Shown piece after piece: positions 1 through 6,394 of a stretch of DNA of 6,559 nt (the stretch's first letter is position 1; each line of letters opens with the position of its first letter). Under the pieces are notes generated by a model. It was not told the origin of the DNA, ran no database searches, and saw only the letters and a program-made list of their open reading frames with translations. A program made the position numbers and the translations under genes. This DNA comes from Rickettsiales bacterium (GTDB lineage: Bacteria; Pseudomonadota; Alphaproteobacteria; Rickettsiales; 21-14-0-20-44-7), in contig JALZVI010000169.1 in NCBI GenBank assembly GCA_023301015.1, forward strand, positions 1 to 6,559. Reading direction: 5' to 3'.

Positions 1-261
1 CTAAAGCGCAAAGGTGAATTTTTGGTTGCTACCAAAATCATCCAGGCGGGCGAGCCTGAAATTAACGTGAAGTATAGAGTTAAAAAGGGAAAGGGCTGCT
101 TTAAGGTGCAAGACATTGTTGCAGAAGGCGTGAGCATGCTAAACACGCAACGTCAAGACTTCTCATCAATATATTCACGCAAAGGCTTCGAAGAACTAAT
201 GAAGATTTTGCGCAAGAAAGTTTTGGTGGAAGCGAGCGCCGCTGAAAAAACTGCAAAATAG
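1..261 (+). CDS. mlaC: MlaC-family phospholipid-binding protein, C-terminal fragment (5' end outside window)
   Basis: The reading frame is open from the first base to a TAG at 259-261 and gives 86 residues. The gene begins upstream of the window, so the internal TTG at 22 is not its start. The stretch YRVKKGKGCFKVQDIVAEGVS, followed by L-N-T-Q-R-x-D-F-S-S-I and then G-F-E-E-L-M-K-I-L-R-K-K, matches the conserved C-terminal pattern of MlaC/Ttg2D proteins (a 'K-V-x-D-V-x-x-E-G-V-S' strand followed by 'Y-R-x-x-F', then a final helix). MlaC is the periplasmic carrier that shuttles phospholipids between the outer-membrane MlaA complex and the inner-membrane MlaFEDB ABC transporter. Its partners would normally lie upstream and cannot be seen here. 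The last roughly ten residues, rich in Ala, Glu and Lys, form a non-conserved tail. No terminator hairpin follows, so read-through into the next genes is possible. The family call is fairly secure; the Mla versus other Ttg2D subfamily call is less so. Confidence 0.8.
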   Translation, partial: LKRKGEFLVATKIIQAGEPEINVKYRVKKGKGCFKVQDIVAEGVSMLNTQRQDFSSIYSRKGFEELMKILRKKVLVEASAAEKTAK

Positions 262-344
262 CCAAACTTTTCCTTTAGATTCCCAAAAAAATATAGTAGC
301 ATAATCCTTAATAATGTGTTAACGTGGCTCTAGATCAGCTCATC

Positions 345-350
345 GGGAGG
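345..350 (+). promoter_or_regulatory. Shine-Dalgarno of the first unknown gene (decides the start)
   Basis: GGGAGG lies only 3 nt before the ATG at 354. The spacing is tight, but the motif is strong. The alternative in-frame GTG at 324 has no purine-rich motif upstream, so the ATG at 354 is preferred. Confidence 0.6.
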
Positions 351-353
351 AAT

Positions 354-731
354 ATGTCAGACAAAATTCGTGTAATCTGGGATTCAAAGAAAAAGAAATC
401 CAACAAATCTCACTTTGAATTTTTTGAGTTTGACTATGACTACGGATGCCTCCTGACATTTGAAAAATCCGACGAGGCGCTAGCATTTCAATATATCAAC
501 ATCAACCATGTGCTCTTCAACAAAGCAAATGGTGAAAACCCAGAAATGATCCATGTTGAGTTCTCAACCAGCTGGCACGTAACAATCAGCGGACGCGGCC
601 TGAAACCAATTTTTGAAGGCATCGTCGACCGCAGAATCGCAAAAATCAGCAGCGCAGAACATAATGAAAAAGATGACGGCTCAATGGATAGCTTCATCAG
701 CAGCATAGACCCACGTCCGTTTGGGACCTAG
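354..731 (+). CDS. Uncharacterised 125-residue protein
   Basis: I do not recognise this family. The frame could be extended to a GTG at 324, but the ATG at 354 follows a GGGAGG motif and is the better start; the stop is TAG at 729-731. The protein has a basic N-terminal segment (KKKKSNK, residues 12-18) followed by an aromatic and acidic stretch (FEFFEFDYDYG, 21-31). A central part alternates hydrophobic residues in a beta-strand-like way (33-82), including IHVEFSTSWHVTISGRGL (66-83). A short helix-like segment with paired arginines (about 84-98) comes next, and a hydrophilic acidic tail ends in Pro-Arg-Pro (120-122). There is no signal peptide, membrane segment or evident catalytic motif, so it is probably a small cytoplasmic protein of mixed alpha/beta fold. 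It sits after the mlaC-like gene and 33 bp before another unknown gene on the same strand. Long open length and a good SD argue that it is real. Confidence 0.75.
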   Translation: MSDKIRVIWDSKKKKSNKSHFEFFEFDYDYGCLLTFEKSDEALAFQYININHVLFNKANGENPEMIHVEFSTSWHVTISGRGLKPIFEGIVDRRIAKISSAEHNEKDDGSMDSFISSIDPRPFGT

Positions 732-752
732 GTGCCGAGTATCAGTTCAAGC

Positions 753-758
753 AAGGAG
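753..758 (+). promoter_or_regulatory. Shine-Dalgarno of the second unknown gene (decides the start)
   Basis: AAGGAG is placed 6 nt before the ATG at 765, which is ideal spacing. It rules against the longer reading from the GTG at 732, which directly abuts the previous stop codon and would place this motif inside the coding sequence. Confidence 0.8.
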
Positions 759-764
759 AGACAC

Positions 765-1136
765 ATGTCAGAGAATAAGAGGTTTTTTGTAGGGATGCAA
801 TTCGACACCGCTTGGAATTGGGCAAAACAAAATCCCGATGCCTTTGGACGCGAATCTAATATTGAAATATCTCAAGGACAGGCAACAAAGCTGCTGGACA
901 AGATTGCCGAAGAATTTGGAGAATCAGACCCTGCACGCAAAATAGGAATCGAATTTAATAAAATACCGTCTGAAATACTAGGAATGAGAAAAGGCTTTAC
1001 TGCCTCTGACATTGAGAACGTACATCACATCCTTCAAGCAGCATATGGCGACGAATATGACACACCCTTTGCAAACTTACGCGATGCGTTTGCTGACCAC
1101 ATGACCACCGTGAACCGCGAAGCTGCTAGATCCTAA
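765..1136 (+). CDS. Uncharacterised 123-residue protein
   Basis: I do not recognise this family. The start at ATG 765 is set by a well-spaced AAGGAG; the stop is TAA at 1134-1136. The product is soluble, mildly acidic, cysteine-free and probably mostly helical. It has an aromatic N-terminus (KRFFVGMQFDTAWNWA, residues 5-20), a segment SQGQATKLLDKIAEEFG (36-52) that looks like an amphipathic helix, and another helix-like region around SDIENVHHILQAAYG (81-95). The C-terminus (about 101-123) also looks helical. No signal peptide, membrane segment, zinc-binding cluster or recognisable DNA-binding motif is visible. Only 33 bp separate it from the preceding unknown gene and no terminator lies between, so the two are probably one transcript. 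That pairing does not by itself make them a toxin-antitoxin module: neither shows a toxin or antitoxin signature that I can identify. The downstream neighbour, lepA, is convergent. Confidence 0.78.
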   Translation: MSENKRFFVGMQFDTAWNWAKQNPDAFGRESNIEISQGQATKLLDKIAEEFGESDPARKIGIEFNKIPSEILGMRKGFTASDIENVHHILQAAYGDEYDTPFANLRDAFADHMTTVNREAARS

Positions 1137-1177
1137 ACCCTCTCAGCAAACCGCAAAAATCCGAACAACGAAAGCAA

Positions 1178-1260
1178 CCTTGAGCGCCCCTTAGCCTACC
1201 AACACAAAGTGTACCAGCGGGGATAAATCAAAAAAACCAGCCCTGAGCGCGTTTCAGCCT
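1178..1260. repeat. Degenerate direct repeat pair in the intergenic gap
   Basis: The stretches 1178-1197 and 1241-1260 align at a constant offset of 63 bp, sharing TGAGCGC and AGCCT with identical spacing (about 15 of 20 positions match). They lie in the 155-bp non-coding gap between the second unknown gene and the lepA stop. The copies may be decayed remnants of a small intergenic repeat, but the similarity is short and could be chance. Confidence 0.3.
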
Positions 1261-1291
1261 GCGCGCCAAAGGCGAAGCGAGGAAACAATTA

Positions 1292-3094
1292 TTAGTTATC
1301 CCCAACCTTCAACGCCGCCACAAATGCACTCTGCGGAATTTCTACGCTACCAAAGGTGCGCATTTTCTTCTTCCCCTTCTTCTGCTTCTCAAGCAGCTTT
1401 TTCTTTCGAGTAATATCACCACCATAGCATTTCGCCGTCACATCTTTGCGCATCGCCGCGATAGTCTCACGCGCGATAATCTTGCCGCCAATAGCAGCTT
1501 GGATAGGAATTTTGAACATTTGACGTGGAATCAGATCCTTCAAACGCTCGCAAAGCATGCGCCCACGGAACTCCGCGTTGGAGCGATGAACGACGATAGA
1601 GAGCGCATCAACAGGCTCCGAATTCACCAAGATACTCAGCTTCACCACGTCAGCTTCTTCAAAACCATCGAGTGTATAGTCAAAGCTAGCATAACCGCGC
1701 GTGCAGGATTTCAGGCGGTCATAGAAATCAAACACCACCTCACCCAGCGGCAAGCGATAGACAACCATGGCGCGGTTTCCAACATATGTCAGCTCTTTTT
1801 GCACGCCACGCTTTTCGGTACAAAGGCCTAGCACAGCGCCTAGATATTCATCAGGAGTGAGAATGGTTGCTTCCATCCACGGCTCTTCGATGCGCTCAAT
1901 GTTGCTTGGGTCGGGCATGTCGGCTGGAGAATGCAACTCAACTTCGCTGCCATCTTTCATCGACAAATTATAAATCACCGACGGCGCGGTCATAATCATC
2001 TCAATCCCGAACTCACGATCGAGGCGCTCTTGGATAATTTCCAAATGCAGCATCCCGAGGAAGCCACAGCGATACCCAAGACCAAGCGCAGCAGAACTTT
2101 CGAGCTGAAATTCAAAGCTGGCATCGTTTAGCTGAAGCTTGGCGAGCGAATCACGCAGCTCCTCAAACTCCGAGGCATCCACGGGGAACATGCCACAAAA
2201 AACCACCGATTGCGAAGGCTTAAAGCCCGGGAGATTCTCGGCGCATTCACGCTTATCTTCCGTAATCGTGTCACCAATCTTACAATCTGAAACTGTTTTG
2301 ATGGCCGCGTTGATAAAGCCAATTTCACCCGGCCCAAGCTCCTCAAGCGCAACTTTCTTCGGGGTAAATATCCCTACTGAGTCAACGCCATAAACACCAT
2401 CTGTGCTCACCATCTTAACCTTTGTGCCTTTGCGGATTTTTCCGTCAATCACACGCACCAGAACCACCACGCCCAAATATGGGTCATACCAGCTATCCAC
2501 CAGCATCGCCTTCAGAGGTGCATCAGGATCGCCCTTTGGGGCGGGAACTTTTTCCACAATCGCCTCCAGAACATCCTCAATATTCAGCCCAGTTTTGGCC
2601 GAAACCAAGCACGCCTCAGACGCGTCAATACCGATCACCTCTTCAATCTGCTTCTTAATCCGCTCAGGCTCGGCCGCAGGCAAATCAATTTTGTTAATCA
2701 CAGGCACAAGCTCATTGTCGGCCTCAATCGCCAAATATGTGTTCGCCAATGTTTGCGCCTCAACGCCTTGACTAGAATCCACAACAAGCAGCGAGCCCTC
2801 ACAGGCCGCGAGCGAACGCGAAACTTCGTAGGTAAAATCCACATGACCTGGCGTGTCCATCAGGTTCAGCGTATATGTCTCGCCATCCTTAGCCTTATAT
2901 TCCAAACAAACAGTTTGCGCCTTGATGGTGATCCCGCGCTCACGCTCAATATCCATGCTATCCAGCACCTGCCCCGTCATCTCCCTCTCTTCCAAGCCAC
3001 CACAAGTCTGAATCAGTCGATCCGCCAAAGTGGATTTGCCATGGTCGATATGAGCAATGATGGAGAAATTACGGATTTTTGAAAGGTCTGTCAT
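1292..3094 (-). CDS. lepA: Elongation factor 4 (translational GTPase LepA)
   Basis: The 600-residue product matches the usual full LepA length of about 600. LepA is a ribosome-associated GTPase implicated in back-translocation and in 30S biogenesis or initiation. All GTPase motifs are intact: P-loop AHIDHGKST (residues 14-22), switch I RGITIK (53-58), DTPGH (80-84), NKID (134-137) and SAK (165-167). The usual beta-barrel domain II and EF-G-like domains III and V follow. The LepA-specific C-terminal domain carries [12 protein letters not shown] (555-566) and a basic stretch to about 579, with the typical ending [14 protein letters not shown]. The start ATG is fixed by an in-frame TAA four codons upstream with no other initiator between. 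No recognisable Shine-Dalgarno precedes it, which is odd for a housekeeping gene. It is divergent from rpsA across 127 bp and convergent with the unknown pair. Unlike the common lepA-lepB arrangement, no signal peptidase I gene follows it here. Confidence 0.98.
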   Translation of the reverse strand: MTDLSKIRNFSIIAHIDHGKSTLADRLIQTCGGLEEREMTGQVLDSMDIERERGITIKAQTVCLEYKAKDGETYTLNLMDTPGHVDFTYEVSRSLAACEGSLLVVDSSQGVEAQTLANTYLAIEADNELVPVINKIDLPAAEPERIKKQIEEVIGIDASEACLVSAKTGLNIEDVLEAIVEKVPAPKGDPDAPLKAMLVDSWYDPYLGVVVLVRVIDGKIRKGTKVKMVSTDGVYGVDSVGIFTPKKVALEELGPGEIGFINAAIKTVSDCKIGDTITEDKRECAENLPGFKPSQSVVFCGMFPVDASEFEELRDSLAKLQLNDASFEFQLESSAALGLGYRCGFLGMLHLEIIQERLDREFGIEMIMTAPSVIYNLSMKDGSEVELHSPADMPDPSNIERIEEPWMEATILTPDEYLGAVLGLCTEKRGVQKELTYVGNRAMVVYRLPLGEVVFDFYDRLKSCTRGYASFDYTLDGFEEADVVKLSILVNSEPVDALSIVVHRSNAEFRGRMLCERLKDLIPRQMFKIPIQAAIGGKIIARETIAAMRKDVTAKCYGGDITRKKKLLEKQKKGKKKMRTFGSVEIPQSAFVAALKVGDN

Positions 3095-3151
3095 GCATGT
3101 GGTTTAAACTAATAGCTCTGATAATTCAATTCAAATCTACCCAAAAACCGC

Positions 3152-3179
3152 TTGCAATTAACCCATAAATGCTTATTAT
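3152..3179 (+). promoter_or_regulatory. Probable sigma70-type promoter of rpsA
   Basis: A -35 box TTGCAA (3152-3157, in the context CTTG typical of alphaproteobacterial promoters) is followed after 16 bp by a -10 box TATTAT (3174-3179, five of six matches to consensus). Transcription would start near 3186 and leave a leader of about 35 nt. That leader contains a small GC hairpin, CCGG-TCAAC-CCGG (3188-3200), just ahead of the ribosome-binding site. The promoter call is inference from sequence only. Confidence 0.6.
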
Positions 3180-3202
3180 CCGCCCGTCCGGTCAACCCGG
3201 CA

Positions 3203-3208
3203 AAGGAG
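3203..3208 (+). promoter_or_regulatory. Unusually distant Shine-Dalgarno of rpsA
   Basis: AAGGAG is separated from the ATG at 3222 by 13 nt of pure A/T, longer than the usual 5-9. An in-frame TAA at 3210-3212 excludes any earlier start, and no other initiator codon lies between. An AU-rich leader with a poorly placed SD fits the known S1 autocontrol in enterobacteria, where S1 binds the A/U-rich leader of its own mRNA. Whether that operates here is inference. Confidence 0.55.
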
Positions 3209-3221
3209 ATAAATAATAAAT

Positions 3222-4958
3222 ATGACTAATACAGCGGAAGCAAAAACATTTGATGAGGATTTCGAGAAATTGCTCGAAGGTTCATTCGGCGGCGATGACC
3301 TGCAAGAAGGCAGCATTGTTGAAGGTGAAGTTATTTCAGTAGAAAACGACTTCGTAACAGTAGATGTGGGACTCAAATCTGAGGGCCGCATTCCTTCTAA
3401 AGAATTTACAGAATTTGGCGAAAAACAAGAGATTTCAGTGGGTCAAACCGTCGAAGTTTATGTTGAGCGCCTTGAAGGCCGCAACGGCGAAGTTCTGCTA
3501 AGCCGCGAGAAAGCAATTTCTGAGCATGCTTGGGACAAAATGGAAGGCAAAATGAACGCGAAAGAGCCAGTTGATGGCATGATCTTTGGCCAAGTGAAAG
3601 GCGGGTTCACCGTTGACCTTGGTGGAATCATCGCGTTTTTGCCAGGTAGCCAAGTTGACGTACGTCCGATTAAGGATGTTGCTGAGCTTGCGTTTGTTAA
3701 AGACCAGTTCTTGGTTTTGAAAATGGACAAGAAGCGTGGCAATGTGATTGTTTCACGTCGTGCTATCATGGAAGAATCTCGCGCAGAAAGCCGTGACGAG
3801 ATGCTGAAAGACATTAAGCTTAACCAAGTTATGGAAGGGATCGTTAAGAACCTTACAAACTACGGTGCGTTTATTGACTTGGGCGGAATCGACGGATTGT
3901 TGCATGTTACTGATATTTCATGGCAGCGCATTAACCACCCATCAGAAGTTTTGACGGTTGGTGACAAAATTAATGTTCAAGTTATCAAATTCGACCAAGA
4001 GACAAAACGTATCAGCCTCGGCATGAAGCAGATGCAAGATTCTCCTTGGGAAAATATTGATGGCAAGTTCAGCGTTGGCCAAGTTGTAAAAGGCAAGGTG
4101 ACGAGCCTTGCAGATTATGGCGTGTTTGCTGACATTGGCGAAGGCATTGAAGGCTTGATCCACTTGAACGAACTGAGCTGGGTGAAGAAAAATCAAACTC
4201 CAAGCAAAGTTGTGAATGTTGGTGACGAGATTGATGTTAAGATTATTGACATCGAGCTTGATAAAAACCGCATTTCAATCAGCTACAAGCAAACTCAAGA
4301 CTCTCCTTGGGATGCATTTGCAAACAACAACAAAGTTGGCGACGAACTTGAAGGCGAGATCAAAAGCATCTCAGACTTCGGATTCTTCGTTGGTTTGGAA
4401 GGCGGCATTGACGGACTTGCACATTATTCTGACCTTTCATGGACAGAGTCTGGCGAGGAAGCATTGAAAGAATATAGCAAAGGCCAAAATGTTAAGGCCA
4501 AGATTCTTTCAATCGACGTTGAGAAAGAGCGCATTGGTCTTGGTATCAAGCAGCTTGACACAGCAGGCAAGCCTGAAGGCGCTTCAATGGAATCTAGCGC
4601 GGGCGCAAACCCAACTGGTGACGTGAGCAAAGGTCAAGTTCTGACATGCGCTGTTGAAGATGTTAAGCATGATGGAATCGAAGTTTCACTTCCTGAATCT
4701 GGTGGTCGTGCATTCATCAAGAAGCTTGATTTGTCGAAAGACCGTTCAGAGCAACGCCCGAACAGATTTGCAATTGGCGACCGTGTGGATGCTAAAGTTG
4801 TTAGCATGTCTCGCGGCGGAATTCCAAACCTATCAATTAAGGCCTTGGAAATCGAAGAGCATAACCGTGCGATTAAAGAGTATGGTACTTCAGATTCTGG
4901 TGCTAGCCTTGGAGATATCCTTGGTGCAGCTTTGGAAGAGAAAAAAGGCAAGAAGTAA
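3222..4958 (+). CDS. rpsA: 30S ribosomal protein S1
   Basis: This 578-residue protein is slightly longer than the E. coli homologue. S1 is the large flexible 30S protein that captures mRNA, melts its structure and helps initiation on weak Shine-Dalgarno messages. Six S1 (OB-fold) repeats are visible, at roughly residues 29-96, 114-180, 199-269, 284-355, 371-443 and 469-540. Repeats 3 to 5 are the most canonical, each with a 'YGAFIDLGGIDGLLHVTDISW'-type core (for example G215-W234). The linkers after repeats 3 and 4 carry the typical QDSPW (272-276 and 359-363). Repeats 1 and 2 diverge in the manner of ribosome-binding domains, and repeat 6 is also weak. The C-terminus is rich in Glu and Lys. 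The ATG is fixed by an in-frame stop at 3210-3212. The gene has its own promoter upstream and an intrinsic terminator downstream, so it is probably monocistronic. No cmk gene precedes it; divergent lepA occupies that place. Confidence 0.98.
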   Translation: MTNTAEAKTFDEDFEKLLEGSFGGDDLQEGSIVEGEVISVENDFVTVDVGLKSEGRIPSKEFTEFGEKQEISVGQTVEVYVERLEGRNGEVLLSREKAISEHAWDKMEGKMNAKEPVDGMIFGQVKGGFTVDLGGIIAFLPGSQVDVRPIKDVAELAFVKDQFLVLKMDKKRGNVIVSRRAIMEESRAESRDEMLKDIKLNQVMEGIVKNLTNYGAFIDLGGIDGLLHVTDISWQRINHPSEVLTVGDKINVQVIKFDQETKRISLGMKQMQDSPWENIDGKFSVGQVVKGKVTSLADYGVFADIGEGIEGLIHLNELSWVKKNQTPSKVVNVGDEIDVKIIDIELDKNRISISYKQTQDSPWDAFANNNKVGDELEGEIKSISDFGFFVGLEGGIDGLAHYSDLSWTESGEEALKEYSKGQNVKAKILSIDVEKERIGLGIKQLDTAGKPEGASMESSAGANPTGDVSKGQVLTCAVEDVKHDGIEVSLPESGGRAFIKKLDLSKDRSEQRPNRFAIGDRVDAKVVSMSRGGIPNLSIKALEIEEHNRAIKEYGTSDSGASLGDILGAALEEKKGKK

Positions 4959-4985
4959 ACTTCTAGCTTTTAGCTTTATAACAGA

Positions 4986-5019
4986 AACACCGCCTCAAAT
5001 TTGGGGCGGTGTTTTTTTT
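4986..5019 (+). terminator. Rho-independent terminator of rpsA
   Basis: A stem formed by 4986-4996 and 5003-5013 includes a perfect nine-pair core, AACACCGCC with GGCGGTGTT. A T-G wobble and a C-G pair close it around the hexaloop AAATTT. The right arm runs straight into a tract of eight T (5012-5019). It begins 27 bp after the rpsA stop and should end most rpsA transcripts before sppA. Confidence 0.95.
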
Positions 5020-5081
5020 GCTTACAAGCCCACTCAGATATACAAAAAACCAATACCACACATTGTAATTATTTCATAAAA

Positions 5082-5100
5082 ACATCTTTGCATAAGATGT
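5082..5100. repeat. Inverted repeat upstream of sppA
   Basis: Two perfect 7-bp arms, ACATCTT (5082-5088) and AAGATGT (5094-5100), flank TGCAT. The centre lies about 31 bp before the sppA ATG, in the 100-bp spacer after the rpsA terminator, where a promoter for sppA is expected. It could be an operator for a dimeric regulator or a weak RNA hairpin. There is no T-run after it, so it is not a terminator. Confidence 0.45.
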
Positions 5101-5121
5101 CGCTTGTGGCATAAACTAAGG

Positions 5122-6036
5122 ATGAGCATAGATCACGACATAATTATTGACCGCAAGAAACTAAAGCGAAATCTGACAAAATGGCAGATCATTGCCCTAG
5201 CTTTATTGGTAATCGCACTTTTCATTGCGGCAGGCAAATCTAGCGACGGAAGCTTCGGCTCAAGATCTGGCGACTTCATCGCCAAGATTGAAATTGCCGG
5301 AGTGATTACGGAAGATTCTTACCGCGACAAAATCATCAAACGAGTTGCAGAAGATGACTCAGTGAAAGCTTTGGTTGTGAATGTAAACAGCCCTGGCGGA
5401 ACTACAGTTGGCGGCGAAGAACTTTACGAGCAATTCCGCGGAATATCAGACTCTGGCAAGCCAGTAGTGGTAGTGATGAAAACCTTGGCGACATCGGCTG
5501 GCTACCTGATCGCACTTGGTGGCGACCATATTATTGCACGAAACGGAACGCTAACTGGATCAATCGGCGTGATCGTACAATCAGCTGAATTCACAGACTT
5601 AGCCTCAGAGCTTGGCATTAAACTAGAGACATTTAAATCTGGAGAGCTAAAAGCTCTACCCTCACCTGTTGACAAAACAACTCCTAAGGCACGAGAAGCG
5701 ATAAATGACGTAGTTATGGACTTTTATAATTACTTCGTAGGGCTCGTTGTAAAAGAGAGAGGAATACAACTAGAAGATGCTTTAAAAATTGCCGACGGCA
5801 GGATATACACAGGAGCGCAAGCTTTCGAATTGAAGCTGATTGACGAGATCGGCGGAGAGGAAGAGGCGCATAAATGGCTAGAGTCAAATGGCGTCGAAAG
5901 CGGCCTTGAGATTGAAAATATCTCAGTCGAAGAGCCGCAAGACCCGCTAGAAAAACTACTATTTGGCGGCATAAAAAAATCACAAATTTTTAGCAAATTA
6001 GGCCTTAACGGCTTACTGGCTATCTGGTATAACTAA
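5122..6036 (+). CDS. sppA: Signal peptide peptidase SppA, short (36K) type
   Basis: This 304-residue serine protease belongs to the ClpP/crotonase-like S49 family and degrades cleaved signal peptides in the inner membrane. One uncleaved membrane anchor is evident (residues 21-38, WQIIALALLVIALFIAAG) after a basic, cytoplasmic-looking N-terminus. The catalytic domain, expected in the periplasm, contains VNVNSPGG (87-93, oxyanion/substrate strand), ATSAGYLIA (123-131) with the probable nucleophile Ser125, TGSIGVI (145-151), and FKSGELKALPSP (171-182) with Lys177 as the likely general base. This Ser/Lys dyad is the known SppA arrangement. The length fits the single-domain form; it is not the 67K E. 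coli type. The start is uncertain: ATG 5122 has AAGG directly abutting it with no spacer, and an in-frame TTG at 5104 would add six residues. An in-frame TAA at 5077-5079 limits any further extension. The gene lies between rpsA and ihfB, a position I recall as common in alphaproteobacteria. Confidence 0.95.
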   Translation: MSIDHDIIIDRKKLKRNLTKWQIIALALLVIALFIAAGKSSDGSFGSRSGDFIAKIEIAGVITEDSYRDKIIKRVAEDDSVKALVVNVNSPGGTTVGGEELYEQFRGISDSGKPVVVVMKTLATSAGYLIALGGDHIIARNGTLTGSIGVIVQSAEFTDLASELGIKLETFKSGELKALPSPVDKTTPKAREAINDVVMDFYNYFVGLVVKERGIQLEDALKIADGRIYTGAQAFELKLIDEIGGEEEAHKWLESNGVESGLEIENISVEEPQDPLEKLLFGGIKKSQIFSKLGLNGLLAIWYN

Positions 6037-6046
6037 TTTACTTAAA

Positions 6047-6081
6047 TTGATAATAACTGCATTTTTTTTAGTTATTATTAA
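6047..6081. repeat. AT-rich long inverted repeat between sppA and ihfB
   Basis: Positions 6047-6058 pair with 6070-6081 over 12 bp with a single G-T wobble; the inner 8 bp (TAATAACT / AGTTATTA) are perfect. The 11-nt loop contains eight T. It begins 10 bp after the sppA stop and ends 29 bp before the ihfB ATG. It may be a poor bidirectional terminator, but the T-tract sits in the loop and not after the stem. It may instead be a regulatory site for ihfB. The left arm begins with TTGATA, a good -35 match, so an ihfB promoter may overlap it, though the best -10 (TATTAT, 6073-6078) is 20 bp away, longer than normal. Confidence 0.5.
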
Positions 6082-6110
6082 CATTATCGTTATTTTTCAA
6101 AGGATTATTT

Positions 6111-6389
6111 ATGACTAAGTCTGAGCTAGTAAAAAAATTATACAAAAGATTTCCTGCCATGAAAGAGAACGAAGTGGAATCGCTTATAAACATCATATTG
6201 CAAGAAATTTCACAGAGCCTCAAAGAAGGCAAAAGAGTTGAGCTGCGTGGCTTTGGTGCGTTCTCACTCCGCAAGCGTGCTGCTAGAGTTGCTCGCAACC
6301 CAAGAACGGGCGAGCAGGTAAAAGTTGCGGACAGAAATAGCGTTTATTATCGCGCAGGAAAAGCATTGCGTGAATATCTAAACGCATAG
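6111..6389 (+). CDS. ihfB: Integration host factor subunit beta
   Basis: This 92-residue protein is a member of the HU/IHF family of DNA-bending proteins. The heterodimer with IHF-alpha binds WATCAA-N4-TTR sites and bends DNA sharply, assisting transcription, replication and recombination. The N-terminus MTKSELV matches IHF-beta. The conserved RGFGAF core (46-51) and the DNA-intercalating beta-arm tip RNPRTG (62-67, with the intercalating Pro64) are present, followed by the C-terminal YRAGKALRE (80-88). Glu44 and Arg46, which in E. coli IHF-beta contact the TTR half of the site, are both conserved, supporting IHF-beta over HU. AAAGGA (6099-6104) sits 6 nt before the ATG. It follows sppA by 74 bp. 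The stop TAG is only 5 bp from the end of a convergent gene, with no terminator hairpin between them. Confidence 0.95.
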   Translation: MTKSELVKKLYKRFPAMKENEVESLINIILQEISQSLKEGKRVELRGFGAFSLRKRAARVARNPRTGEQVKVADRNSVYYRAGKALREYLNA

Positions 6390-6394
6390 GAAAA

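Noticed and set aside
275..305. Promoter for the unknown pair (TATAGT at 292-297 or CATAAT at 300-305)
   Set aside because: The -10-like boxes are good but no convincing -35 lies at 16-18 bp, and the region is AT-rich, so chance matches are expected.
354..1136. Toxin-antitoxin interpretation of the two small genes
   Set aside because: The size and pairing are compatible, but neither protein shows a toxin fold motif or a DNA-binding antitoxin motif that I can identify.
1230..1275. Possible intrinsic terminator for lepA (minus strand: GC-rich stems followed by TTTTTT)
   Set aside because: The GCGCG/CGCGC stem is only 5 bp with a 10-nt loop, and the T-run is about 10 nt beyond the stem, so it does not meet the form of a terminator.
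1499..3082. Several plus-strand open frames of 66-122 codons opposite lepA
   Set aside because: They lie wholly inside the intact lepA gene in antisense, with compositions that look like translated shadow frames and no Shine-Dalgarno or family resemblance.
3458..4951. Minus-strand open frames of 68-118 codons opposite rpsA
   Set aside because: rpsA is complete with six S1 repeats; these are antisense shadows with serine- and proline-rich, low-credibility translations.
4654..5079. Plus-strand 141-codon frame overlapping the end of rpsA
   Set aside because: It is out of frame with rpsA, runs through the rpsA terminator hairpin into non-coding sequence and shows no conserved pattern.
6040..6052. 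IHF-binding site before ihfB (TTGATA complements the WATCAA half)
   Set aside because: The required TTR half at the fixed 4-nt spacing is absent (positions 6040-6042 read ACT), so the consensus is only half matched.
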